The translations under genes were made by a program, and so were the position numbers. The notes beneath the pieces are model-generated. The model saw only the letters and a program-made list of their open reading frames with translations, was not told the origin of the DNA and did no database searches. Below are positions 39,571 to 50,857 of a stretch of 64,000 bases of DNA, piece by piece (the stretch's first letter is position 1; every line of letters starts with the position of its first letter). The stretch is from Stentor coeruleus (Eukaryota > Ciliophora > Heterotrichea > Heterotrichida > Stentoridae). The stretch is taken from contig MPUH01000167.1 of assembly GCA_001970955.1 (NCBI GenBank), positions 27,606 to 91,605 on the forward strand. Reading direction: 5' to 3'.

Positions 39571-39892
39571 TTTATTTAACTAGTATAATTTTATAACTCA
39601 TTAATTTATTTAAATAACATTGATCAAAGCTAATTTTTCTTTAAAAGAAACTTATTTTTATTGAAATCATTATCAAAATCCTTTATCAAAATAATTTAGA
39701 AAACTATATTAATCTATGCTTAATATCTCACCTTTAACTCATTTAAAATAAAAAATATCCGATAATAAGCAAATAAATTCATCTAAAATCATCCAAAAAA
39801 ATCCAAAAAGAAAAAAATCGGAGATTTTTTTAATTCACAAAAACCCACCTACCCTTGCATGCCAAAATTTCATTTCTAATTATTTAAATACA
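39571..39892. other. intergenic between tandem minus-strand genes
   Basis: 322 bp of AT-rich DNA with no recognised feature. Confidence 0.5.
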
Positions 39893-41377
39893 TTATACTA
39901 GGTCAAGCCTGTACACATTAGCATTATCCATATCCAATAAATCAAGATAAGAGCAGTTATTAGTTTTATTTTCAATTTCACTAATTTTTTTCCTGAGTAG
40001 CCACGCAACCTGTGGAACTTCCTGCATATCTAACCCTAAACTCTCAACCGTTTCTAAAGCAACCTCATCTGCAGTATCTGTATCAAGGTCAAAACTCAAA
40101 TCAACTTGAACTTTTTTAACCCCAGTTTCTTCTTGTATTCCTAATTTTATCGAGAATTTATGTATTCTATTCTCTATATTCCCTTGAAAACAAGGTGTTT
40201 TAGTAGCATCATGAACTAAATTTTGATCTTTTTTCTTACCTTCAAGAACATCTAATATAATCTTCAAACTCTCAGGTTTCAACTGCACAGACTTTATAAG
40301 TTCTTCAGCCACTTTTTCAGGTACTTCATCATTAGCATTAAACTCAAAGTCAACTTTAAACTTATTGTCATTCTGATCTTTTATTATAAGACTAACTTTT
40401 AAAATATCTTCATCTATTTTTGTATTGATCGCGACTATGTCGCGATTCTGAGTTTTAAAAGGTGTTGAAATTATAACAGGCTTATTAATTGCTAAGTCAT
40501 TATCATGTATTTGTAAAAAAGGATATGATAAAAGTTGTTTAGCTGTTGGTCTGCACTGTGCTGGTAATATACACAAACTTATAAAATTCTGAACTTCTTG
40601 ATCAGTAATCATAAAAAAAGCTTCAGGTTTTTCTCCACTTTTAAGCTTCTGAAATAACGCGGCTTGATTTTTGCATTCAGAATACGGGGTACTTAAAGTG
40701 CACATTTCTACAACACATAAACCAAAAGAGTAAATATCAACACTAAGCCCATAATTTTCTTCATACATTTCAGGGGCCATAAAATAAGGTGTACCAACTT
40801 GAGACTTTAAATGTGTATCTTCAAGTGTAGTTGATAATCCTAAATCCCCAATTCTAATCTCAGCACTAGAACTTAATATGAAAATATTATCACATTTAAG
40901 ATCTCTATGTATTACAGGTGGATTACTAGAATGTAAATAATCCAAAGCTCTCAGTATACTTTTACACCAATTCTTAATAACTCTAAGCCGTGGTCTTTCT
41001 GTTTTCTTATGAAGATATTCTTTAAGTGAACATGTCATAAGTTCTGTAATCATCAAGACTTCATCTTTTGCTTGATTACGCCATGCTTTTATAAGTTTAA
41101 GGATATTTGGGTGATCAAGATTCTTATAAAGGTTGATTTCTCCTAAAATTCTCTCTTTTTCACGTTTGGACATGTTTTGGGTTTTGATTGTGTTCCAAGC
41201 CACTTCCTTACCTGTTTCATGGTCTAAAGCTAAGTAAACTCGTTTATAAGCCCCATGGCCTAATTTTTTATCAGTCTAAATAGGAAATACTCTTGAAAAA
41301 CGCTTAGTTGGAGAATCTTCAACAAATTTCAAAGGCTCTTGAGGCTCATCTTCAGTGACGTGGATATCATCTGCCAT
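39893..41377 (-). CDS. WNK-type serine/threonine kinase
   Basis: A 489-aa kinase after removing a 15-nt intron (41276-41290) that splits the glycine loop. The WNK signature is clear. The strand-3 Lys is replaced by Asn57 in VAWNTI, and Lys40 in GHGAYKRVYLA sits where WNKs put their catalytic lysine. The rest is canonical: HRDLKCDN (152-159), DLG in place of DFG (173-175), APE (196-198). WNKs sense chloride and osmotic stress and phosphorylate OSR1/SPAK kinases that control ion transporters. The C-terminus has two PF2/CCT-like modules (LKVSLIIKDQNDNKFKVDF near 325 and FSIKLGIQEETGVKKVQV near 420). Start codons of this gene and the divergent gene are 90 bp apart. Confidence 0.92.
41276..41290 (-). 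other. 15-nt intron in the WNK kinase gene
   Basis: GTATTTCCTATTTAG on the minus strand. Removal joins KRFSR to TDKKLGHGAYKRVY and restores the kinase glycine loop; A at -6. Confidence 0.88.
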
Positions 41378-41467
41378 AGGTCTATTATTTAATAGGATTT
41401 TATTGAAAATTCATAAAAAAGGTTTAAGAGATATTCAACAAGAATATTTATATTATAATTAACTGCA

Positions 41468-41830
41468 ATGGATACAAAAAGAAGCTCTAAAAAGATTTTC
41501 ATCGATCTTTCAAATCAACAAGTCCATTCTCCAACAAGTAGGAAGTTCAATGAAATGGTTAAAGAATGGGAGGAATTTAAAAAAGTCAATCATCAGCCTC
41601 GATATAAAATCAAAAAGCACAGTTTTTTATTAGATAAAGAAATTTCGGCTAATGATTTAACATCAGACAAGTCTACTAGGAATATGTCATCGAAATTAGT
41701 GTTTTTTAGAAAGTCTAAAAGTAGTTCAAAAAGAAAGCCGATTGCTTGTAATGGTTTATTAACTAAGTTAGAAAAATTCAAACAGGAACTTCAAGGAGAT
41801 ATTGTCAAGAGACATGTTAAAAGAAATTAG
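41468..41830 (+). CDS. 120-aa basic orphan protein
   Basis: Not recognised. Very basic (MDTKRSSKKIFIDLSNQQ start; Lys/Ser-rich middle SKSSSKRKP), with a short C-terminal helix (LLTKLEKFKQELQGDIVKRH). It faces the WNK kinase gene across a 90-bp shared promoter interval. Small size keeps confidence moderate. Confidence 0.6.
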   Translation: MDTKRSSKKIFIDLSNQQVHSPTSRKFNEMVKEWEEFKKVNHQPRYKIKKHSFLLDKEISANDLTSDKSTRNMSSKLVFFRKSKSSSKRKPIACNGLLTKLEKFKQELQGDIVKRHVKRN

Positions 41831-42300
41831 TTTATAAAAGTGCATGTATTAATTAACACATAATAAAATTAGTTGGATTTTTAAATTTGAAATTTTTCGA
41901 TTTTTTTTTCGTTGTAAGGTTTTTGTTTTTATTAGGTTAAATATTGATATTTTATTGTCTTGGGTTATTTCTTGTTTTTTAATGTAGGAGATTGTGTATT
42001 TCCCAGTAAAATTTAATACCTGTAACATTGTATTTTTAGATATCTTGTTTTAAGACATAAAATTTTTATTACTCAAATATATTTTTTGTAAATAAACTGA
42101 TTATATATTCACAGTTTATCAAAACCCGCAATTTTCTTTAAAATAATCTACCATTTAGAAATCTTTTTTCTCATCTAAAACATAATTTTTATACACAAAA
42201 AGCCTCATCTCAATCCAAAACCCAAAAATTTTCTTTCGAACTATCCTATAAAAAATCTTATAATCCTAAACATCATATTAAAACCCAACTATCTACTTAC
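41831..42300. other. intergenic between convergent genes
   Basis: AT-rich, switching from G/T-rich to A/C-rich near 42110. No feature recognised. Confidence 0.5.
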
Positions 42301-43011
42301 TTATTTCGGGGTCTTTCTAAAAGGGTTATTAAACTGTTTTTTTGGGGGTTCTGCCACAAAAACCTCCATCATAAATATCCTCCACCCAGATGCTGTAGTA
42401 AGACTTCCTCCAACCAAACTGCTGAAAATCTCAACAAATTTTTTTTCATTCAAACTTTCAACATTACCAAAAAGCGCTGATACTTTATTCACAACATTTA
42501 CCATAATCGATTCTAAATCTTGCATATATTTTTCATTCTTAAGTACATTAGAAAAAGGTGTCTGTTCATTAGTCACCAAAATTGGAAGATTTTTAGCACT
42601 ATGTCCAGCTAAATCCATGAGCATTTTATTCTTAATATCAGTCAAAGATATAGAATTTGTGAGGTTTTCATCATAAATCTGGTAAATTAGTCTTGCTTTT
42701 TCATCTTTTTCTCCTTCAGATAAGAGGATGCCTATAATGAGAAGGTCTTTTAAGTTGTAGAAACCGTCTTTATTTGAGATTTTCCTAAAGAACTCTTCGA
42801 TACGAGTATGTGGAGCAGTGTTTATTATGCTTAGATTAAGAACTTCTGCTATACGGGTTAGATGAGTATGGTTTATTAAACTATTGCTGCTGTATTTTCT
42901 GATTATTGAATCAACACGGAATGATGTGTTATCATAAAACCCAAGGCCTTCTTCAGCAGCTATCACAGATCTTTCTTCAGATCCGATTTGTTTAGTTTCA
43001 GTACAACCCAT
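42301..43011 (-). CDS. myristoylated EF-hand-like protein
   Basis: A 236-aa helical protein starting MGCTETKQ, an N-myristoylation signal with an acylatable Cys. Residues about 55-140 resemble an EF-hand pair as in calcineurin B or neuronal calcium sensors: GFYNLKDLLIIGILLSEGEKDEKARLIYQIYD in segments, then the loop DENLTNSISLTD. That loop has an Asn where the family Gly sits and ends in Asp instead of Glu, so calcium binding is uncertain. The C-terminal third is helical and ends in a basic tail. Partners unknown. Confidence 0.6.
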   Translation of the reverse strand: MGCTETKQIGSEERSVIAAEEGLGFYDNTSFRVDSIIRKYSSNSLINHTHLTRIAEVLNLSIINTAPHTRIEEFFRKISNKDGFYNLKDLLIIGILLSEGEKDEKARLIYQIYDENLTNSISLTDIKNKMLMDLAGHSAKNLPILVTNEQTPFSNVLKNEKYMQDLESIMVNVVNKVSALFGNVESLNEKKFVEIFSSLVGGSLTTASGWRIFMMEVFVAEPPKKQFNNPFRKTPK

Positions 43012-43691
43012 TTCGTTTATAATGGTTTTTATGCTAAGTTAGATATGGATTTTATGGAACAGATTATGAGGAATTAAAAACTGGGATGGTATGAGAGAAA
43101 GTTTGGATGAGGAATAAAAATAGAAGATTATGATAAAATAAAGAGTGGATTGAGGAATTGAGGTTGTTAATTTTGTGATTGGGTTAATTGTTTGAATTGT
43201 TTGCGAGATTTTTTTTGGCTTAAAGATTTGGTGATAAAAAAGCACAGGATTTAGATTGATTGGAGTATAACTTTATGGTAAGTATAAGTAGGATTAATAA
43301 AAAAATGAAGTTATTGGAAATATTATAGTTGTCATGGCAACAACAGTAAAACTTGATATGAAAAGTATGAAATAGACTTATTTACATAAAATTTATTTAT
43401 AATAAATTCTCTATATAGTCTTCATGACTGTTCCAACTATATCAAAACAGTAAATTATATTATTAAAGAAATATAAAGCCTCAAAATCCCTTTAATTCAG
43501 CGAAAATCAAACAAAAGTATAAAAAGTAACTGAAAAACCTACAGGGTACAAATTTCTCCTTAAAATATGACAAACTATGTAGTTCTTTACAAAAAAAATT
43601 CACTCACCAGAAAGTTTCCAACCGAATAAATAAATCACTTGATCTATTAACATAATAAAAAACTATATAAAAAGTCAATTTGTAATTTTTA
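43012..43691. other. divergent intergenic interval
   Basis: 680 bp. An open minus-strand frame at its left end is only biased pyrimidine-rich sequence. No gene or RNA recognised. Confidence 0.5.
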
Positions 43692-44426
43692 ATGGGACTT
43701 GGTAAATCAAAAATCCCTACTCCTCTGCCAGGGCAAATGCTGATGTTTGTTGGAGAAAAGGATTTTGATGATTATTATGCTAGTTTAGAAAACTCTATAA
43801 AGATTATTGAGCAGCAAAAGGTTGAGATCGATATGAGGACCACTGATCTTATTATATCACTTGGAGCAGAAAACTTATGGGAAATCAGCCCAGATTCTGA
43901 GCTTATAGTAAAAATGATATTAGCTATCCTTTCAGCATCAGGTAAAGGCGACCTACAAAATGTTGCCAACTTGTCTGAATCTGCTCCTTATATTGTTTTG
44001 ATACCGAAAAGTACTAGCAAAAAAGTTGCTGAAGTTGTAGGAAAATTTTGTTCCTTGATGAATACAGTTAATGACCTTCCTGAGAAACTTGTTGATTGTA
44101 GCATTTCTCAGGATGATATAAATTATTCAGAACATATACAACAAAATATTACAAAAAGGACAATTGATTCTAAATATACAATGAAAGATAAACTAGAAGC
44201 TGTGAAGATTGTTAATGAAAATAAGAAAATTATAAACACTGTGCCTAGAGATTGTGTGGAGATGCTAAAAATATCATCGAATCTTCCTGATCAAGTGAGG
44301 AAGGTGTTTAAAGAACTTTCTATATCCCCATATATGGAAATTTTACATCAAAGAGGAGTTCAGGCTGCGGCTGAGAATTTGACTGCACCTAAAGAGATTG
44401 TTAAGAAGTTTTGGCCTATAGTGTAA
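43692..44426 (+). CDS. 244-aa orphan, possibly myristoylated
   Basis: Not recognised. MGLGKSKIP could be N-myristoylated. The body looks like a compact helical fold (SLENSIKIIEQQKVEIDMRT, DLIISLGAENLWEISPDSEL, MILAILSASGKGDLQNVANL). No TM segment, catalytic motif or Cys cluster. It lies 112 bp before the next plus-strand gene. Confidence 0.7.
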   Translation: MGLGKSKIPTPLPGQMLMFVGEKDFDDYYASLENSIKIIEQQKVEIDMRTTDLIISLGAENLWEISPDSELIVKMILAILSASGKGDLQNVANLSESAPYIVLIPKSTSKKVAEVVGKFCSLMNTVNDLPEKLVDCSISQDDINYSEHIQQNITKRTIDSKYTMKDKLEAVKIVNENKKIINTVPRDCVEMLKISSNLPDQVRKVFKELSISPYMEILHQRGVQAAAENLTAPKEIVKKFWPIV

Positions 44427-44538
44427 TTTTATAATAATAAAATATTATAAGATTGAATTGTTAGGTTTAGCTTTAAAGTATATTATATTCCTACTATCGA
44501 AGTTATTAATAAAATATCGCTTTCTGATAGTATAAATA

Positions 44539-45165
44539 ATGGATGTATCAATAAAAGCTTATTGTCCCAAGTGCTTTATGACATTTGAAGCAGGCAAAAA
44601 CTCATCAAGAGCTGTAAAGCACGCTCAGATTCTCCAGTGTGACAAAATCCCTTGTACTCGTAAGGGAACCTGGTGCATAAGAAAATTCTCATCAATTAAC
44701 TCAGCTAATAGGCATACTTATTGTTATACTAAAGAACAAGTCGACAAATGGAGTGAGTCTTGCAAAATATCAACTGATTTAAACCTAAACTTTGAAAGCC
44801 TACATATTTCTGATATAGAAGACTTTTTAGCCACTTCAGAAGACCTGATGTTTCCTGAGCCACTTCCAGAAGGACCTCCTTATAAGTATCCTAATGGACT
44901 TTGTATTTCAGATGTTTTTAATATAGTTCAAAGGAAAATGGGTAAAGAATTCCCTAATGAGAATCTTAATGAAATAAAAAATGCTTTTATCAAAACTGGA
45001 TATACAAGTGCTGAAGTATTAAGAACGGCTAAGATGAATCAAGGAAACTGGGAGTTTGTTTATAGGGATTTTAAACATCTTGGAAACAATGTGATTGGAG
45101 TTGCCCATATACTTAAAAAAATATTAAGTAAAAGACAGGAAATTTCAGCTAAAAGTAAATTCTAA
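44539..45165 (+). CDS. 208-aa protein with N-terminal zinc-binding-like module
   Basis: Not assigned to a family. The first about 70 residues carry Cys and His in zinc-site spacing: YCPKCFMTFEAG, HAQILQCDKIPC, GTWCIRKF and RHTYCY. After an acidic linker, residues about 140-205 form a helical module (NLNEIKNAFIKTGYTSAEVL, NWEFVYRDFKHLG) that recalls a UBA-like bundle, though this is weak. It could be a small adaptor. No TM segment. Confidence 0.65.
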   Translation: MDVSIKAYCPKCFMTFEAGKNSSRAVKHAQILQCDKIPCTRKGTWCIRKFSSINSANRHTYCYTKEQVDKWSESCKISTDLNLNFESLHISDIEDFLATSEDLMFPEPLPEGPPYKYPNGLCISDVFNIVQRKMGKEFPNENLNEIKNAFIKTGYTSAEVLRTAKMNQGNWEFVYRDFKHLGNNVIGVAHILKKILSKRQEISAKSKF

Positions 45166-45398
45166 TAATATAGAATGGGATAAATAAGCTAAGTTTATAT
45201 AAATTTTTGTGTTGTATTAAAAGAAAGTGAAAAAATTATGGAAATATTTGGATTTATATGATAAAGTGAAAAGAGTTACAAAAATATATAAAAGTTTTAT
45301 TAAGTATTAGTTTTTATAGTTTTTTTTAATAGATTTAGATAAGGACAAAATCGTTCTTTTTATTTTAAGGATATTTAAGCAATCTAATTAGGGATTAT

Positions 45399-46115
45399 CT
45401 ATGCTAAAAATTCTCTTTTGTAAGTTAGTACTACTTTGCCATTTAACTTATAGTCTATTGCTAGTAGCCATTGATTCTTCCATATAGTAGATAAATAATT
45501 CTGAAAAGCTACAGCTTTATTGCTAAAACACGCAATATCGATTATTATAAATTTTGGCAGTTTGGATTTTATATATTGGGCAATTCTTTTAAAAGCTTTA
45601 TTGTTAAGCGCAACTTTCGATATTTTAAAAAACACAATTTTCTTTTCATATACAACTTTCAATATCTCATTTATTAGATCTTCTGAGACAACAGGTAAAG
45701 ATGAATTACCGCTTAGAGTAAAATGGTTAAAATTTGAAATTATCTTCAAAAGAGGTAAAAGTGGAGTAAAAATCCCATTCTCGCTAGTGAATTTCAGTCT
45801 GACTATGCTTTTATTTGTATAATATAAGTCCATGAAATCTGTGTTTTTAAGGTTATTTCGTATTTTCAAAAGAAAAGTTTTCTCACATTTCAATAGCTCA
45901 ATAAGGTTGAAATATGAAGCTTTTGAGTCGATATTCAAAGGTAATATACATATACTTTTTATATGTGAGATATGCATTAAAGATAAGACTTTGAAAGATC
46001 TGCACGATTTAGATATCCCATCCATCACTGTTTTTACATCTAAGTAAGCAAAAATATGTTCCCAGACATCAAAGCGACTTAAATTCATAAAAACACCAAG
46101 TTTTTTCCAATCCAT
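45399..46115 (-). CDS. F-box-like protein
   Basis: A 238-aa protein. Residues about 12-50 (LSRFDVWEHIFAYLDVKTVM, then CRSFKVLS) match the F-box pattern of an amphipathic helix, a LxxY/L-D turn and a Cys/Lys-rich helix. F-boxes link substrates to Skp1-cullin ubiquitin ligases. The remainder has loosely spaced Leu/Ile/Asn segments (LKFTSENGIFTPLLPLLKII, HFTLSGNSSLP) like degenerate leucine-rich repeats. It ends with TAG. Confidence 0.55.
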   Translation of the reverse strand: MDWKKLGVFMNLSRFDVWEHIFAYLDVKTVMDGISKSCRSFKVLSLMHISHIKSICILPLNIDSKASYFNLIELLKCEKTFLLKIRNNLKNTDFMDLYYTNKSIVRLKFTSENGIFTPLLPLLKIISNFNHFTLSGNSSLPVVSEDLINEILKVVYEKKIVFFKISKVALNNKAFKRIAQYIKSKLPKFIIIDIACFSNKAVAFQNYLSTIWKNQWLLAIDYKLNGKVVLTYKREFLA

Positions 46116-47420
46116 TTTATAATATATTTAGTTCTTGTAGTTATAAAAGATTTAGCTATCAGAAAAATAAAAAAACTATTATAAAAATATTTTGATCAAG
46201 CAAATTACAATCGGGAATACACATTTTTATTGTAGTTGTATTATTAGAGGGAAAATATAGAAAATCATGAGTTTCAAGAATTTTTTAAAATATTTATTAG
46301 AGTATGTTAAGTGAAGCTTTAGATGATGGTTGATTGATAATTTTTGCAAGAAATTATATGAATTTTTAGGTTTATTATGTTGATGATAGATAGATAATTT
46401 AGGGTTTATATTGTGAGAATATGAAATAAGAAAAAGCTTTGGGCTAGTTTTTAGGTATTAGCAAAGGATAAGAGAATTTTGAAATGTTTTTAATTTACTT
46501 TGTGGTTTATTGTTTTAGTCTTTAGTCAATATTTTAATAATTGCTTTGTATTTATTGCATTTTTACTTAGCCTTACATTTAATTTTTTATAAATTTTTAA
46601 TATCAGCGGAGTAATTAATGTATGCAACTGTACTTCTAAAACATCAGTATTCAAAGTTTTTAGTTATATATTAAATTATTTTACGAAACCTTGCAAGCCA
46701 TATCTTTTAATATCTTTTTATATTAAAATATCATTTATTAGCACAATTATTTTACATTAAAAAAATCTTCTTTAAGTTAAGTAATTTGTTGTTGGAGTTT
46801 TCAGCTTTTGATGGGCGAATGTCTTTTATTTCATCTTCAACTTGGGCAATTTAATTCATAAGATTTTTGCGGACATTGTTTATTTTTATATTAAGGACAC
46901 TTTCATGTGTTTTTTTTCCTGATCTTATGGTTTTTATTTTTATATTATGGACAATTTCATGCGTATTTTTTCCTGATCATATGGTTTTTATTTTTTATTG
47001 TAGAAATTATTTATTCAGTTTGACCTTCCAGGCTCTTCTAATCTAAGAAGCTTACCTTTTAAAGAAACTGAGCCTGTATTGCCTAAGGATACTAAAGATC
47101 CTTTGTGTTTTAGGTCTAATATTATCTTCAAGGCTAATTGGAGGATATAAAGAGATATTATCGCTACTCATATTTTTTAATTTTATATAAGATCTTGTGT
47201 CTAATAAAATGTTTTCTTAAAGGAAGTTTCAAAGAGATTATAAATCAGTTTCAGTTTAAAGTAAAAAAATTTTTATTGGATTAGCTAGAGGAAGGTTTGA
47301 TTATAATAAACAATTATGAGAATAGTAGTAAAGTTATTAAAATATCAATAATAAACTAAATAATATCCTAATCCCAAAATATCATTAAAAGCGCAGAATT
47401 CAAAAAAACAATATTTATTT
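46116..47420. other. gene-poor interval with coding debris
   Basis: 1.3 kb without an intact gene. It holds a 54-bp tandem duplication (46881-46988) and a 48-codon open frame without ATG at 47004-47150 (plus) with coding character (LPFKETEPVLPKDTKDPLCF), ending TAA. It may be a relic of a lost gene. Confidence 0.45.
46881..46988. repeat. 54-bp tandem duplication
   Basis: Two diverged copies, 46881-46934 and 46935-46988, both with TATTTTTATATTA, GGACA, TTTCATG, TTTTTTCCTGATC and ATGGTTTTTA blocks. Confidence 0.8.
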
Positions 47421-48806
47421 TCATAAACCATCTATAGAATGTCTTCTTTTAACTTTTCCACCAAATTTCCCTTTTTTCTTAAGTATTTTCGACTCAGGAG
47501 CTTTATTTATCGTAGTCATCGCCTCATAAAACCTTTCCTTTTCTATCATCGTCTTATTCGCCAACTCCATTTTCTTCTTCAGCCCTTCTTCTTTCTCATC
47601 TTTCATAGCTTTAATCCTATTACTATCATCAATTTGTTTCTCAAGTATTAAATCCCTTCTATATTTCCTATATAAAACTCACGAAATTCTTTTTTTCCTT
47701 TCCGCATTTAATAATGTTTCCTCATCTCTAAGCCTCTGTAGCTCATTTCTAATTTCCAATTCTTTTATCCATTTATCATGTTTTTTTTCTAAACAAAACT
47801 CTGACCTTTTCATTTTATCCTCAATATCTTTAAATTTTTTCTCTAAACTTTTTTGCTTTTCATCCAGTTTACATCTAGTCTTTGAGCGTCTTTCATCTTG
47901 AATTTCCTTTTGTTTTATCCTTTTTTCTGTTTGAATTTTCATAATGTTATATCTTCGTTTATCAGCATCTTGGGTTTTTTCAACAAGTTTACTCAGTTTA
48001 TCATTGTATTCTGTAGTTTTTTCAAGTTGGATATTTTGTGTTGTTCTTAACGATCGTTCTAATATTTTACTCATAGCTTCACGTTTGCTTTTAAGAAATC
48101 CATCATAGATGATTTTAGATTTGTCCATTTTTTCTTCATATTTCCTTATCATATTTGATATATTAATATCAGAATTTGAATCTGCTTTTGACAATGTCGT
48201 TGGGGAATAGCTTGTAACTTTTATTTTTTTAGGCTTTTCAGTTATAAAGCTCGTATTAGCTAGTCTTGGAGTTGTCGAAACCATCGAGTCTTTGGCTTTG
48301 ATGTTTTTTTCATAGTTTTCAACTTGTTTTTGCTTTAATTCTTGCATTCTGATCCTTTTTCTACTAATTTGCGACCTAGAACTATCTCTTATTTTCTGCC
48401 CATTTTGCAATTTGGTTTCAATAGCTTTGACATCTTTTAAAGTTTCTATTACCCCTAAAAGATGCTTTTTAAGTAAGTTACTATGTTTTTCTTTGACCTT
48501 TTGGATTTCATTAGGAACTCCTTCTGGGATTTCTGACATTTCTGTTAGTTCTGAGGTTAAAGTATTGGATGCTTTCGTTTTTTCACTATGGCGAATGTAT
48601 TCTTCTCGTATAAAAGCTCTGATTTGACGAACTAGTTCTTGTTGTTTACGATGAAAAAAGTTATAGCGAAGACTTTGGATTTCTTCGTCTGTGTTTTTTG
48701 ATGAGAAGTCGTCTGGGTGTTTTTCGATAAGTTCTTCAGGATGAACACCAAGAGCTTGCATTGCCCGCTTTACACTTTCACGAGTTATATCGATTACATA
48801 GCTCAT
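47421..48806 (-). CDS. coiled-coil protein
   Basis: A 456-aa protein once a 15-nt intron (47668-47682) is removed; the junction reads KKRIS then KYRRDLILEKQ, in frame. Residues about 1-100 are helical with charged turns (MSYVIDITRESVKRAMQALG). Residues about 225-430 are a long basic Lys/Glu coiled coil. There is no enzyme motif or TM segment. Such proteins in ciliates are often basal-body or axoneme components, but that is inference. It ends with TGA; the next in-frame stop, TAA, is two codons on. Confidence 0.75.
47668..47682 (-). other. 15-nt intron in the coiled-coil gene, GTG donor
   Basis: GTGAGTTTTATATAG on the minus strand. It includes the in-frame TGA; A at -6. Confidence 0.78.
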
Positions 48807-49187
48807 ATGCTATAATTTAAAGTTGAATATAAGGAAAATATGAAAGGATTATATAGAAAACGAGATTTATGAAAGTAGATGTAGGATTTTTTTTTAGAAA
48901 TGAAAGATTGGATTGGTGAAGGGGTTTTATATAAATTATGGGGATTTTGGGTTTAGTTTAGGAAGTTATTGGATTAGAAAATGATGAAATGCTATTATTT
49001 GTTTTATGTCAAAGGAAAAAAGGGGTTAATTGATGAAAGTTCCTATATATTTCTTGATCGATAACATATAAAAAGCCCAAGTCTTAAAACTATTTGTATC
49101 ACAGGTATAATAAATAATATATTTTTTATCCAAATGATTCATACAATTTATATAAATTAAAAAGGGACACTAAAATATTTAACCTAT
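48807..49187. other. intergenic between tandem minus-strand genes
   Basis: 381 bp with no supported gene. Confidence 0.5.
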
Positions 49188-50175
49188 CTAAAGATTTTTT
49201 ATTCTAGTTTTAAGGGTCTCCATAACCTTGATGGTATAAGCAACTTCTTCTGGGTCTAATTTCTTCTTCCTCATAAGTTTATTATATTTCTTATCAAATA
49301 AATACTTCTTCAGTCCTTCAATCCCAAATCCTTTTTTCCCACACAACAACCACACAAGATATCCAAAAGAAATATCTGCCATAGCTGTCATACAAGTAAA
49401 CGGTTCCATAATATCCCAAGAATAAAGCCTATAAGTTCCATACTGCACACCTAAAAACTGTAAAACAATAGCATAATACCATCTCTTAATAACTTTATTT
49501 GAATAAATCTCAGCTTCCTTAGTAGCTTCATTATGAGCATCAATCTCATAAGCACGATTTGATTTCAATAATTCCAATTGTCCCTCAAGTGTTTGTATCT
49601 GTTGTAATACCTGAGTCCCATATTTTAATATAGCATTTTTAACAATAAGCCCAAATGTTTCTGATGATATCATATTACTAGAAATATCATTAAGTTCTTT
49701 AAGTATATAATAATTAAAAGTCCCAATAACTTCAGCTTCTTCTCGAATAAGATTTTTTTCTTTTTCATATTGTTGGACGAGTATTCTTTGGCTTGGGGTT
49801 AAATAAAGTTGATTTATATCAAGATTATATAGGACGAATGTTTTATCTTCATCTATTTTTATATAAAGTGGATCTGCTATTGAGTCTAAAACTGATGAGC
49901 CAAGGCTAAGTTTTGTATTGTCGATACCGAAGAAATCGATTGGAGAATTTGGAAAATAGGTGGAGATTTCATTGCGAAGGTCACGAAGGGTTTTAAGGTT
50001 TTTTTATATATAAAAATAGGGGTTTTAGGGGGTTTGGGAATAGGTTAATTGGGTTTAGACTGAAAATTGCTTCTTTGGGAGTGTTGGGAAGTATGAAGTA
50101 AGGGTATTGGATGGTTTCTGATATTCGGATGCTTAAAAACTGAGCATTTTTAAGCATGTAGCTACTTAGTGCCAT
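49188..50175 (-). CDS. MCU: mitochondrial calcium uniporter (MCU family), frame broken once
   Basis: The C-terminal part carries the MCU pore signature YSWDIMEPFT (WDIMEP, the DIME selectivity filter) between two TM helices (WYYAIVLQFLGVQYGTYR and AMADISFGYLVWLLCG) and flanking coiled coils. MCU is the Ca2+ channel of the inner mitochondrial membrane. Upstream the frame is open to 49990 (KTLRDLRNEISTYFP). The 60-codon start (MALSSYMLKNAQ from 50175) is in another frame; the two meet at a run of seven T (plus strand, near 49999-50005). No 15/16-nt GT-AG fits there. A one-base change in that run would join them as an N-terminal domain, so an assembly error, a mutation or frameshifting are the options. 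Matrix targeting fits the N-terminus. Confidence 0.82.
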
Positions 50176-50857
50176 GCTATTGTTTATATATTTTTTGTTT
50201 GCTTGATGATTGATGGTATTGGGGAAATGGTGATAAGAGGATTTTATTTATCTATTAGCTTACGAATTTTATGTATTTTTTACTTTTTAGTTTATATTGA
50301 TTATTTTTATTGATGTATACGGAATAGTTATGTTCGGTGTTGATGTGAGAGAAGGGCTGGAAGAGATGCGGGAAGTCTTATGAGAAATTATGGATTTTGC
50401 AAATTTTTGTTAATGGCAAGTTTAATTAGAAATTAGATTTAGAGTTTTTAGCTTACTGATTTTGATCAGACTGGATATTTGGAAATCTTTTTGAATAAGA
50501 CTAATGATATTATTATTATATACACTCGATTATATCTAAATATTAAAAACTAAAATTTCTAATAGAATTTTCTTCTTGCAGATTTTATTAAAAAATCATT
50601 ATATCAAACATAAAAATACTCTCTTCTCCAAAAAAAAATATATAAATCAACTAAAATTGCATTACCATCTTCACATGTAATTCTATACAATAATCTTCAT
50701 TTAATAAATTAATATTCTAATCCTAATCTTATTATTTCACATAAAAATTAGCACTAACCTATATTCTTGTAAGCCCCTAATACTCTTCAACTTAAAACAA
50801 CATCTAATTTCTACTCTAAACTTAATAAAATATTATAAAAAGCCTTAACCATAATCT

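Noticed and set aside
43039-43245. 68-codon minus-strand frame upstream of the EF-hand-like gene
   Set aside because: Pyrimidine-biased low-complexity sequence; no coding character.
47000-47018. GTAGAAATTATTTATTCAG as an intron
   Set aside because: It is 19 nt and no coding frame leads into it.
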